Below, in pieces: positions 43,800 through 51,671 of a stretch of 64,000 nt of DNA. Location: contig CAJXUA010000001.1 of the NCBI GenBank assembly GCA_913060695.1, positions 277,132 to 341,131 of the forward strand, read 5' to 3'. A model generated the notes under the pieces. That model saw only the letters and a list, made by a program, of their open reading frames with translations, did no database searches and was not told the origin of the DNA. The stretch is from an uncultured Gammaproteobacteria bacterium (GTDB lineage Bacteria > Pseudomonadota > Gammaproteobacteria > Pseudomonadales > Pseudohongiellaceae). The position numbers were made by a program, and so were the translations under genes. Every line of letters begins with the position of its first letter. Position 1 is the stretch's first letter.

Positions 43800-45544
43800 T
43801 GGGCGCATTCAAGCAGAAAATCCGCATTGGCGATCTCTTGGTTAAAAACCAGGTGATTGATGAGCACCAGTTGCACTCTGCGCTTGAGAAGCAGAAGAGC
43901 ACGGGGCTCAGGCTAGGGCGTACCCTAATCTCGCTCGGTTATGTTGGCGAGGATCAGTTCCTGGAGTTCCTCTCGTCACAATTACAGATCCCGTTCGTCG
44001 ATTTGCGCCGCTATAAGTTCGATATCACCCTCGTGCAGCGTTTATCCGAGACACTGGCGCGGCGCTACCGTGCAATCGTGTTATCAGACAATAAGGGTGA
44101 CTTGTTGGTCGGTATGGCTGACCCGACAGACATCTATGCATTCGATGCTCTCGAGCGCGCGCTACAGCAGCCAATTCATCAGGCGGTGGTTCGCGAGAGT
44201 GAATTGCTCAGTACCTTAGATCTTGTTTATCGGCGTACCGAAGACATCGCGAGTTTCGCAGAAGAGCTCGACGACGAGCTAGTCGAGTCTCAATTCGATC
44301 TTGCGTCGCTCACGCCGGCGGCCGATGACAGCGATGCCCCGGTGGTGAAGCTGTTGCAATCTATTTTCCAGGATGCGGTGCAAGTACGCGCATCCGACAT
44401 CCATATCGAACCGGACGAATCGGTATTGCGCATCAGGCAGCGTGTGGATGGCGTCTTACAAGAGCAGGTCATGAAGGAGCGCCGCATTGCGCCCGCGTTG
44501 GTGCTGCGCTTGAAGCTACTATCCGGCTTGGATATCTCCGAACGCCGCATGCCTCAGGACGGCCGTTTTAGTCTAAAAGTAAAAGACCGCAAGCTCGATA
44601 TTCGTCTCTCCACTATGCCTATCGAGCATGGCGAGTCCGTCGTTATGCGTCTACTCGACCAGACCGACGGTGCCGCGAAGCTAGAGAACGTGGGCATGCC
44701 CGAAGAGATGCTGCATCGTTTCCGGCGCCTTATCCATATGCCCCATGGCTTGATTTTGGTTACTGGGCCAACCGGTAGCGGTAAGACCACGACGCTATAT
44801 GGCGCGCTGCAAGAGCTCAACGAGGTTGGCAAGAAGATCATTACGGTAGAAGATCCTGTCGAGTACCGCTTACAGCGTGTCAATCAGGTGCAGGTGAACC
44901 CGAAGATCAATCTCACCTTCGCGAAGGTGTTGCGCGCCGCGTTGCGCCAGGACCCTGATATTCTTCTAGTAGGTGAGATTCGAGATACGGAAACTGCAGA
45001 GATCGCTTTGCGTGCCGCGATGACTGGCCACTTGGTGCTTTCGACCTTGCACACCAATGATGCGGTCTCTAGTGCGATGCGCCTAGTCGATATGGGGGCC
45101 GAGAGTTTCTTGGCCGCTACCGCGCTGCGTGCCGTGGTTGCTCAAAGACTCGTGCGTCGGCTCTGCGATAACTGCTACATCGACTACACCCCCACAGCAC
45201 AGGAACTAGGCTGGCTATCGGGCCTGATTGGGCATGAGAAGGCCAGCACAATGAACCTGAAACGGCAAAGTGGCTGCCATCGCTGCAATAACACAGGTTA
45301 TCGTGGGCGTATTGGTATTTTCGAGCTGCTTATCCTGGATGACAAGATGTCCGACGCGTTACGTCGTGGCAGTTCTTCGGACTTCGTGCGTGCGGCGAAG
45401 AGCAGCAAGGGTTACGTACCTTTGGTTATGAGCGCCTTGTCCGACGCCGCAAGTGGCATTACTAGTTTGGATGAAGTTTTCCGTGTCGCCGAGCAGATCG
45501 ATGAGTCGGGCGACTTCGACGTAACTGCCGAAGAGGTCATCTGA
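43799..45544 (+). CDS. mshE: MSHA pilus extension ATPase MshE
   Basis: A 581-residue PilB/GspE-type ATPase. At the N-terminus are two MshEN c-di-GMP-binding repeats: RIGDLLVKNQVIDEHQLHSA and onward to KQ, then RLGRTLISLGYVGEDQFL and onward to SSQ. Then come GspE-N, Walker A VTGPTGSGKTTTLYG, Asp box, Walker B RQDPDILLVGEIRD, His box GHLVLSTLHTNDA, and the tetracysteine zinc motif CDNC...CHRCNNTG. It powers pilus assembly, with activity probably set by c-di-GMP. Confidence 0.96.
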   Translation: MGAFKQKIRIGDLLVKNQVIDEHQLHSALEKQKSTGLRLGRTLISLGYVGEDQFLEFLSSQLQIPFVDLRRYKFDITLVQRLSETLARRYRAIVLSDNKGDLLVGMADPTDIYAFDALERALQQPIHQAVVRESELLSTLDLVYRRTEDIASFAEELDDELVESQFDLASLTPAADDSDAPVVKLLQSIFQDAVQVRASDIHIEPDESVLRIRQRVDGVLQEQVMKERRIAPALVLRLKLLSGLDISERRMPQDGRFSLKVKDRKLDIRLSTMPIEHGESVVMRLLDQTDGAAKLENVGMPEEMLHRFRRLIHMPHGLILVTGPTGSGKTTTLYGALQELNEVGKKIITVEDPVEYRLQRVNQVQVNPKINLTFAKVLRAALRQDPDILLVGEIRDTETAEIALRAAMTGHLVLSTLHTNDAVSSAMRLVDMGAESFLAATALRAVVAQRLVRRLCDNCYIDYTPTAQELGWLSGLIGHEKASTMNLKRQSGCHRCNNTGYRGRIGIFELLILDDKMSDALRRGSSSDFVRAAKSSKGYVPLVMSALSDAASGITSLDEVFRVAEQIDESGDFDVTAEEVI

Positions 45545-45546
45545 GC

Positions 45547-46818
45547 ATGGCGAACTTCCACTATAAGGGGCGTGACCCGAGCGGAGACTTAGTCACCGGC
45601 GACATGGATGGGAGCTCTGCAGACGAGGTAGCGTCAGTGTTAGTGGATCGCGCCATTACCCCGATCGAGATTCGGCAAGTAAAGGTTAAGCCCAAGAACA
45701 CCAAGGCCGCTAACGATCATAGCGCGAAGAAAAAAGAGCCTATTACGACAACTGAGGCTGTTAATACCTTTCTTGCCGGGCGCAAAATCGAGATTAGCGA
45801 ACTCATTATTTTCTCTCGGCAGATGTATAGCCTTACCAAAGCGGGTTTGCCGCTGGACCGCGCTATTACCGGTCTGCAATCTTCCTTGAAGAACAAAGCC
45901 TTTAAGAAGGTCTTGAAAGACGTTGTACTCGGACTTGAGAGTGGTATGAATCTTTCGTCCTCTCTAGGTCGGCACCCCAAAGTATTCTCGCCGCTGTACT
46001 TGGCATTGGTGAGCGTAGGTGAGAGTACTGGTCAACTAGACCTCGCGTTTCGAGAAGTGGGGCGCTATTTGGAGCTTGAGAAGAACACCCGCAAGCAGAT
46101 GAAGAGCGCGACCCGCTATCCCACCTTCGTCATGACCGCTATCGTGATCGCTTTGGGACTTATTTCTTATTATGTAATCCCTGCTTTCGCGTCGACTTTC
46201 GCTAGGCTGGGGGCTCAACTTCCTTTAGAGACCCGCATTCTCATTGCGGTCTCCGATTTCGTAGTGGCGTATTGGGCCTATATGCTCGCCATATTCGTGG
46301 GTGTTGTGGTCGCCTGGCGCGCTTGGATCAATAGCCCGCCGGGTCGCTATATTTGGGACCGCGTTAAAATGCGTCTGCCTATTATTGGTGCGGTATTCGA
46401 GCGCATAGCGTTGGGGCGCTTCGCGCGTACATTCGGCATGGTAATGCGTGCGGGCGTCCCGATTGTGCAGGGTTTAGGCGTTGTGGCTGGCGCGGTGGGC
46501 AATAAATTCGTTGGCAGTCGCGTACTGAGGATGAGAGAGGGGATTTCACGGGGTGAATCTCTCTATAACACGGCTGTGCAAAGCAATATGTTCTCGCCCT
46601 TGGTCCTGCAGATGATCTCTGTAGGCGAAGAAAGTGGAGCCATTGATGAATTGATGGCAGAGGTCGCCGATTTCTATGACTCGGAGGTGGAATACGACCT
46701 CAAGAAGCTGGGCGACGCCATAGAGCCAATTCTCATCATTTTTATCGCGGGCATAGTTCTTGTATTGGCCTTGGGCGTGTTCCTGCCGATTTGGGACTTG
46801 AACTCCGCGATACGATAA
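45547..46818 (+). CDS. mshG: MSHA platform protein MshG (PilC/GspF-like)
   Basis: A 423-residue polytopic protein with two T2SSF domains: FSRQMYSLTKAGLPLDRAI, SVGESTGQLDLAFREVGRYL; then FARTFGMVMRAGVPIVQGL, ISVGEESGAIDELM. Membrane helices lie at about 195-215, 240-265 and 395-418. Two nt separate it from mshE. Confidence 0.95.
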   Translation: MANFHYKGRDPSGDLVTGDMDGSSADEVASVLVDRAITPIEIRQVKVKPKNTKAANDHSAKKKEPITTTEAVNTFLAGRKIEISELIIFSRQMYSLTKAGLPLDRAITGLQSSLKNKAFKKVLKDVVLGLESGMNLSSSLGRHPKVFSPLYLALVSVGESTGQLDLAFREVGRYLELEKNTRKQMKSATRYPTFVMTAIVIALGLISYYVIPAFASTFARLGAQLPLETRILIAVSDFVVAYWAYMLAIFVGVVVAWRAWINSPPGRYIWDRVKMRLPIIGAVFERIALGRFARTFGMVMRAGVPIVQGLGVVAGAVGNKFVGSRVLRMREGISRGESLYNTAVQSNMFSPLVLQMISVGEESGAIDELMAEVADFYDSEVEYDLKKLGDAIEPILIIFIAGIVLVLALGVFLPIWDLNSAIR

Positions 46819-46859
46819 TTGCTTTGTCGTAGCCTCCATGCGGGGGCTTAATCAATTAA

Positions 46860-47561
46860 ATGCAGATAAAAGAGATATTCGTGTTCAAAACACAGCTAAC
46901 ACAGATGACATCTACAGCACGCAAGAGCAAAGGTTTCTCCTTGTTCGAGTTGATTGTGTATATCTTGCTGGTTTCGATCGTTTTCTCCGCCTCGATGCGT
47001 CGTTTTAACGAGTTCCCGGGGGAGGCGGAACGGGCGAATTTTTTGGCTATAAGCATGCAGCTGAAAGCTGCAGTGAGCCTGCAGATGATGAAAGCCATTG
47101 CGGCAGGCAATTGGGAAAACCTTGGACCAATCGAAAATACCAATCCAATGGACCTGATGTTAGAGACGCCATCCAATTACGCAGGTGCTTTTAACCTCGT
47201 GGACGAGCAGACTATGCCGAGGCGCACATGGTATTTTGACAGCTTCAATGGGCAGCTTGTGTACTTAGTGAACGATAACAGCAACCTGTTCTCTACCCTT
47301 GGCGATGGGACCTCGACGATTTCGGAAATTCGTTACCGTATTGTCCAAAAATACGCCGGTGAGGAGGCGAGGAGCGATGAGGGATTGGGTATCGATGCAG
47401 GTACTGTTACTGGCCTAAACGATCCCTCTTTACGTGCCTCTAGCGGTAACAGTAGTGGAGGCCGGGGTCGAAATTGGCAAGGATTGGTGCTCGAAGAGGT
47501 CGTCCCATTCAATTGGGCGAGGGGCGGCATGTCCTTGCCGGGCGTAGAGATACCGGAATAG
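46860..47561 (+). CDS. MshF-like pseudopilin-type protein
   Basis: A 233-residue protein with a type IV prepilin-like segment: KGFSLFELIVYILLVSIVFS, with cleavage expected after the Gly and the Glu5 retained. It sits where mshF lies in Vibrio MSHA loci, but is longer and includes a variable Ser/Gly-rich loop (ASSGNSSGGRGRNW). Start could be ATG 46860 or ATG 46905; neither has a strong site. Confidence 0.75.
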   Translation: MQIKEIFVFKTQLTQMTSTARKSKGFSLFELIVYILLVSIVFSASMRRFNEFPGEAERANFLAISMQLKAAVSLQMMKAIAAGNWENLGPIENTNPMDLMLETPSNYAGAFNLVDEQTMPRRTWYFDSFNGQLVYLVNDNSNLFSTLGDGTSTISEIRYRIVQKYAGEEARSDEGLGIDAGTVTGLNDPSLRASSGNSSGGRGRNWQGLVLEEVVPFNWARGGMSLPGVEIPE

Positions 47562-47835
47562 TGTGAACTGCGTCACCCAGATAGTTAGTGGGAAAGGGGC
47601 TGATTGGGACAAAAACGGGTCAAAAAGGCCTAATAGGGCTCAGTTTGGTGGCTTTCACCTAGCGAGGGTGAATTCTCGGTGCTAGCATAGCTACCAATGA
47701 ATCTAATAAGTTAGGTGTAAAGTCTGGCCTAACCTGTTGATCGAGGTGTGAAGTTCGCGAGCTGCTTCTTCAAATCTTAAAAAGAAGCTCGCTTGGGATT
47801 AACGAATTAATCAGATAACGACTAAAGGTAACAAT
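47562..47835. other. 5' region of the major pilin gene
   Basis: 274 nt without a gene. It contains a stem gcgagc(tg)cttctt/aagaagctcgc at 47757-47792, likely in the transcript leader, and probably a separate promoter for the pilin gene. aaaggt lies 8 nt before the pilin ATG. Confidence 0.5.
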
Positions 47836-48531
47836 ATGAAAAACATGACTGCGATGAACGCAAAACGCAAACAAACTGGTTTCACGATCATTGAATTGGT
47901 CGTGGTTATCCTTCTGTTGGGCATTCTTACTGCTACGGCACTACCGCGCTTTATGGATGTTACGGATGAGGCACATGATGCTGTTGTGGACGCTGTAGTT
48001 GGCGGATTTGCGACGGGAACTGCATTGTTCCGTGCACAATGGGTCGCTGAAGGGCAGCCACTAGGCACAGGCGCCAATAACACCACAGGGCTAGTGTCAG
48101 AATATAACTTGTTTGCAAGTGCAACAGGCTATCCGCTAAGCAGTACTATTGACTCGACCGAATTCTCTACAACTACTGGTACTTTGTTGTGTGCAGATAC
48201 TTATGAGAAAGTTCTACAATCTGGACGTCCAGAAGTCAATAAAGTTAGCAATGTAGTAACCGGATTGACTGTTACTACAGCCAATAACGCTGTAGCCCGT
48301 GAAGCCGCAATTGAAGCTCAACTTGAAACTGCTAACACTACTGGCGATATCCTTCCCGTATTAGTGTTGGATAGCACTACTCCAGCCAACACTAACACGT
48401 GTATTTATTATTATGTTGGCCAGTACCAAGAAGGTAACGCAACAGTTGAGCGTGACATTCCAATCATCACTTATAATTTCGTAACGGGTGATGTCACTAG
48501 AGGCGTTCACACTTTCGAAACTACTGAGTAA
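47836..48531 (+). CDS. mshA: MshA/MshB-like type IV major pilin
   Basis: A 231-residue prepilin: after a short basic leader comes TGFTIIELVVVILLLGILTA, with cleavage after Gly and Glu5 present. ALPRFMDVTDEAHDAVV resembles MshA/MshB. A Cys pair (LLCADT and NTCIYYY) could form the C-terminal disulfide loop. It is Thr/Asn-rich. Its own leader and a downstream hairpin suggest it is expressed above its neighbours, as expected for a major pilin. Whether it equals MshA or MshB cannot be told. Confidence 0.82.
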   Translation: MKNMTAMNAKRKQTGFTIIELVVVILLLGILTATALPRFMDVTDEAHDAVVDAVVGGFATGTALFRAQWVAEGQPLGTGANNTTGLVSEYNLFASATGYPLSSTIDSTEFSTTTGTLLCADTYEKVLQSGRPEVNKVSNVVTGLTVTTANNAVAREAAIEAQLETANTTGDILPVLVLDSTTPANTNTCIYYYVGQYQEGNATVERDIPIITYNFVTGDVTRGVHTFETTE

Positions 48532-48604
48532 TATTGCTAGTCCATTTTAGTATTGGCTAGTGTAGGTTGGCTGTGTAGTTTTCTTGCCAGGAACCACAAT
48601 CCTC

Positions 48605-48638
48605 TACCCCTCTGTATGAGCGATCATGCAGGGGGGTA
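48605..48638 (+). terminator. hairpin after the pilin gene (attenuator-like)
   Basis: The sequence tacccctctgtatga-gcga-tcatgcaggggggta forms a long stem 74 nt after the pilin stop, followed by attgatttaata. There is no strict T-run, so partial termination or 3'-end RNA protection is more likely than a full stop. Confidence 0.55.
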
Positions 48639-48677
48639 TTGATTTAATAAATACTTTCAATTACGAGTGTGCTCTTT

Positions 48678-49238
48678 ATGCGGAGATCTCAGATTAAGTT
48701 CAGGGGATTCTCTGTCATCGAATTAGTAGTAGCTATCCTGATCATTGGCATTATTGCGGCTGTGGCCATGAGTCGACTTTTGGAAGGCGATGCCTACAAC
48801 GCCTCCGTAGTCCGCGATCAAATCATCTCCCTTGCACGCTCCGGACACCATCGTTCACTTGGGCGTACGGATGTCGCGTTAGTAATTCGACCTAACGGCA
48901 ATAATTTGGAAGTCATTACCGCCGAAGACTTCGTCGATGCGAATGACTTTACCGCTCTGCAAACAGCTACTATCGATGCTCGCTCCGTTACTGTGTCGGG
49001 CGATGTCAACATCACTGATAGCTGTACTACTACTCCAGGTACTGACCAGCTGAGTAATGCTGCGCCAATGGTGATTCAATATGATGAGCTTGGCGATCTT
49101 TATCGTGGTGGCGTGACTAGTGCGGTCGGCTATCCATTTTCAGCGACTACCGCCATCCGCCTGTGTGTCAACAACGAGTCCTTTGTCTCGGTTTGTTTCT
49201 CCCCAGCTGGGTTTGCATTCGCAGGAGATTGCGAGTGA
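48678..49238 (+). CDS. mshC: minor pseudopilin MshC
   Basis: A 186-residue prepilin-like protein: RGFSVIELVVAILIIGIIAA, then a soluble domain with three Cys near the end (IRLCVNN, VCFSPAGF, GDCE). GTG at 48669 is an alternative start. The stop overlaps the next start (GTGA). Confidence 0.82.
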   Translation: MRRSQIKFRGFSVIELVVAILIIGIIAAVAMSRLLEGDAYNASVVRDQIISLARSGHHRSLGRTDVALVIRPNGNNLEVITAEDFVDANDFTALQTATIDARSVTVSGDVNITDSCTTTPGTDQLSNAAPMVIQYDELGDLYRGGVTSAVGYPFSATTAIRLCVNNESFVSVCFSPAGFAFAGDCE

Positions 49239-49810
49239 AAATGCAAATAGGGCAGAAAGGCTTAACCCTGATCGAAATGGTGCTCACCATAGTGATATTG
49301 GCGATCTCCCTGATTATTATCACAGGTATCCTCTCAAGCGGCGTCGGCCGCAGCTCTGACACCACATTAGAGATAAGATCGGCCGCCCTCGCGCAGAGCT
49401 ATCTCGACGAAATCCTCAGCAAACGCTTCGACGAGAGGTCCCATCCCCGCGGAATACCGCCGTGCAGAGCTAACTGCACGACTTTCGCCAATTTTGGGCC
49501 AGACAGCGGCGAAGATGATCGGGCTGACTTTGACGATGTCGACGACTACCATGAGCTCGACGAGGGAGAGGGGCAGGTGAACCCCTTGCAAGACTCCACC
49601 GGCGCGGAAAGAGAAGGCTACGAGAATTTTCGGGTACGCGTGTCGGTGCGCTATATGGATATTGCTGTCAGCGGCACAGAGGAGAATCTTGCCGTGGATC
49701 TAAACGATCTGGATGAGAATGAAGATGCGAAAGTGATCACTGTAAGGGTGAATTACCTCAATAGTGGCACGGAGGGGATTGCCTACAGTGCATATAAGAC
49801 CAACTTCTAG
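49235..49810 (+). CDS. mshD: minor pseudopilin MshD
   Basis: About 191 residues from a GTG overlapping the mshC stop, with ggag 8 nt upstream. Prepilin motif: KGLTLIEMVLTIVILAISLI. The soluble part is very acidic (PDSGEDDRADFDDVDDYHEL) and has two Cys (PCRANC). Confidence 0.82.
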   Translation: MKMQIGQKGLTLIEMVLTIVILAISLIIITGILSSGVGRSSDTTLEIRSAALAQSYLDEILSKRFDERSHPRGIPPCRANCTTFANFGPDSGEDDRADFDDVDDYHELDEGEGQVNPLQDSTGAEREGYENFRVRVSVRYMDIAVSGTEENLAVDLNDLDENEDAKVITVRVNYLNSGTEGIAYSAYKTNF

Positions 49811-50627
49811 CCGCGGTTTCACGCTGATCGAGATGGTAACCACCATCATCATCTCTTCGATTCTTGCGATGGGTATTGTGAGCTTTATTGCAGACAGCGT
49901 AGAGGGCTTTTCAACAAGTTCCAATCGTAGTCGCTTAGCGGGCAGCGGGCGTGCAGCCCTAGATCGCATGACATTCGAGATTCACAACGCCTTGCCCAAT
50001 AGCGTGCGCGTGACTGCTGCCGCCCCAAACGGCGATCAATGCATCGAGTTCATGCCCGCATTAAAGGCTACTACCTATATAAACCCTCCGATCCGTGGAT
50101 CAGGTGCGACTAGTTTCGAAGTCATCAATTTCGACTCGCTTACTGCCCATCCTTCCCCTGCAGGTATATACGCGGCAATCTATCCGATCGATACGGAAGA
50201 GCTTTATGACTACGATGACAATCTAGGCCCGTTGGCATTGATCGACTCCATAAGCGATACGGGTGGGGTAGACGGCAAGATGACCATCACGCTAGATGAG
50301 TCTCACCGTTTCGATAAACGCTCGCCGAATAATCGGATCTTTCTCGTCGACGATCCTGTGAGCTTCTGTGTGGTAGAGGACAAATTGTATCGCTATAGCA
50401 ATTACGGGGTGGAAGCGACGCAATGCACGCCCGACACTTGCCTGCCTAGCACCTTGCCCGATCGTGCATTACTTGCCGATAGCATCGACAATGCAGCTGC
50501 CACTGCATTCAGCCTCGGCGCGGCCACGACGCGGCGCAATGCGATTGTCTCTTTCGATATCTTGATGACGAGCCAGGGCGATATAGTGCGGCTGAACCAC
50601 GAGGTATTAACCCACAATGTCCCTTAA
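49788..50627 (+). CDS. mshO: minor pseudopilin MshO
   Basis: About 279 residues from a GTG at 49788 (GTG at 49764 also possible). Prepilin motif: RGFTLIEMVTTIIISSILAM. Then RAALDRMTFEIHNALPNSVR, the MshO signature helix. It overlaps mshD by 23 nt and mshP by 11 nt. Confidence 0.85.
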   Translation: MHIRPTSSRGFTLIEMVTTIIISSILAMGIVSFIADSVEGFSTSSNRSRLAGSGRAALDRMTFEIHNALPNSVRVTAAAPNGDQCIEFMPALKATTYINPPIRGSGATSFEVINFDSLTAHPSPAGIYAAIYPIDTEELYDYDDNLGPLALIDSISDTGGVDGKMTITLDESHRFDKRSPNNRIFLVDDPVSFCVVEDKLYRYSNYGVEATQCTPDTCLPSTLPDRALLADSIDNAAATAFSLGAATTRRNAIVSFDILMTSQGDIVRLNHEVLTHNVP

Positions 50628-51054
50628 GCGCAGAGATAGCTTAGTAACTTCGCCGAAATCCCAGCGAGGCATCGGCATACCGGCCGCAATATTCGTGATC
50701 ACATTATTCGCGCTTTTGGCTGTTGCTATCAATTTGCTGCAAGAGCAGAACGCAGAGACCTATGAGGAGCAGGTGAATCTTACGCGCGCCTTCTACGCGG
50801 CAGAGTCCGGTGCAGGTATCGCGATGAATTCGATATTTCCCCCCGAGGAGTTTCCGCAGTACAACGCAGATGCCGAATGCGCGGCGGGGCCACGTGAGTA
50901 TGTGTTTACTATTCCAGGGCTAAATGAGTGTACTGCGACGGTTACTTGCAGCGTGGATGCCACAGTTTCCAGTGTGGAGTATTACACCATCGTTAGTGAG
51001 GGAAGTTGTAACGGGGTGAACCGCAAGGTACAGATCAGGAGTAGTAAGCAGTAG
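50617..51054 (+). CDS. mshP: minor pilus protein MshP
   Basis: A 145-residue protein with RGIGIPAAIFVITLFALLAV, a PilX-like segment in which Glu5 is absent, followed by AFYAAESGAGIAMNSI, typical of MshP/PilX. Four Cys lie in the C-terminal half. Last pilin-like gene before the hairpin. Confidence 0.85.
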   Translation: MSLKRRDSLVTSPKSQRGIGIPAAIFVITLFALLAVAINLLQEQNAETYEEQVNLTRAFYAAESGAGIAMNSIFPPEEFPQYNADAECAAGPREYVFTIPGLNECTATVTCSVDATVSSVEYYTIVSEGSCNGVNRKVQIRSSKQ

Positions 51055-51087
51055 AGGCTTGCCGCACCAGCTGTGCGGCGCCTCTAC
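51051..51087. terminator. strong hairpin between mshP and the antisense gene
   Basis: Arms gtagaggc-gccgcac and gtgcggc-gcctctac pair with a cagct loop. The stem starts at the mshP stop codon. No T-run follows. It lies between two convergent genes and could end or stabilise both transcripts, separating mshQ from the pilin operon. Confidence 0.6.
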
Positions 51088-51105
51088 CCAACCCGTAGTT
51101 TGCTC

Positions 51106-51399
51106 TTAGAGCGCACCTACCAAATTGAAAATGGCATAAACCACGCCGAGAGTCACAACAGTAGTAATGCCGTAAACGATGGCATTATTGATGCCTACCT
51201 GGGTTCGGTAGGGGTCGATGCTGAGGTTCTTATCGTTAGCGCGGTGGCTAATATCTCGTTGTAGGCGCAGTTTGTAGTTGTCGCACTTCTCAAGCAGGCG
51301 CCAACCGGCCTTCTCTTCCTCTGCCATCACCGCAGCGATATTAGGTGATTTCGCGAAATGGGGAGTGGTTGCCTGTATGACTTTATATTCGAGTTCCAT
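51106..51399 (-). CDS. small conserved-looking membrane protein of unknown function
   Basis: A 97-residue protein from the ATG at 51399, with ggag 6 nt upstream. A soluble part (MELEYKVIQATTPHF, EEEKAGWRLLEKCDNYKLRL, IDPYRTQVG) resembles DUF4177-like small domains. It ends in a membrane helix (NNAIVYGITTVVTLGVVYAI). It is antisense to the msh locus, between mshP and mshQ. Confidence 0.65.
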   Translation of the reverse strand: MELEYKVIQATTPHFAKSPNIAAVMAEEEKAGWRLLEKCDNYKLRLQRDISHRANDKNLSIDPYRTQVGINNAIVYGITTVVTLGVVYAIFNLVGAL

Positions 51400-51671
51400 C
51401 TTATGCTCCAGTGCGTTTGCGAATTTGGGAGTGCGCTCATCGTATGAACGGTATTTTGTGTGTTCATTCAAGCTTTTGCAACGTTTAAGGCGCAATGGGG
51501 TGGGCGATTTAGGGTCGAAATACTGTGCATTTTTCCTACTTTGAGAGTAATCACAGTATTTATTCGATAAAATGGCTAAGCTTTTAAAAGTATTAAAGTT
51601 TTCGAGCTTTGGTCACTAGGGCTAAGGCAACTGCATTAAGTTGTTCATTTCGATTTTTGGTTTTTCTTGTC

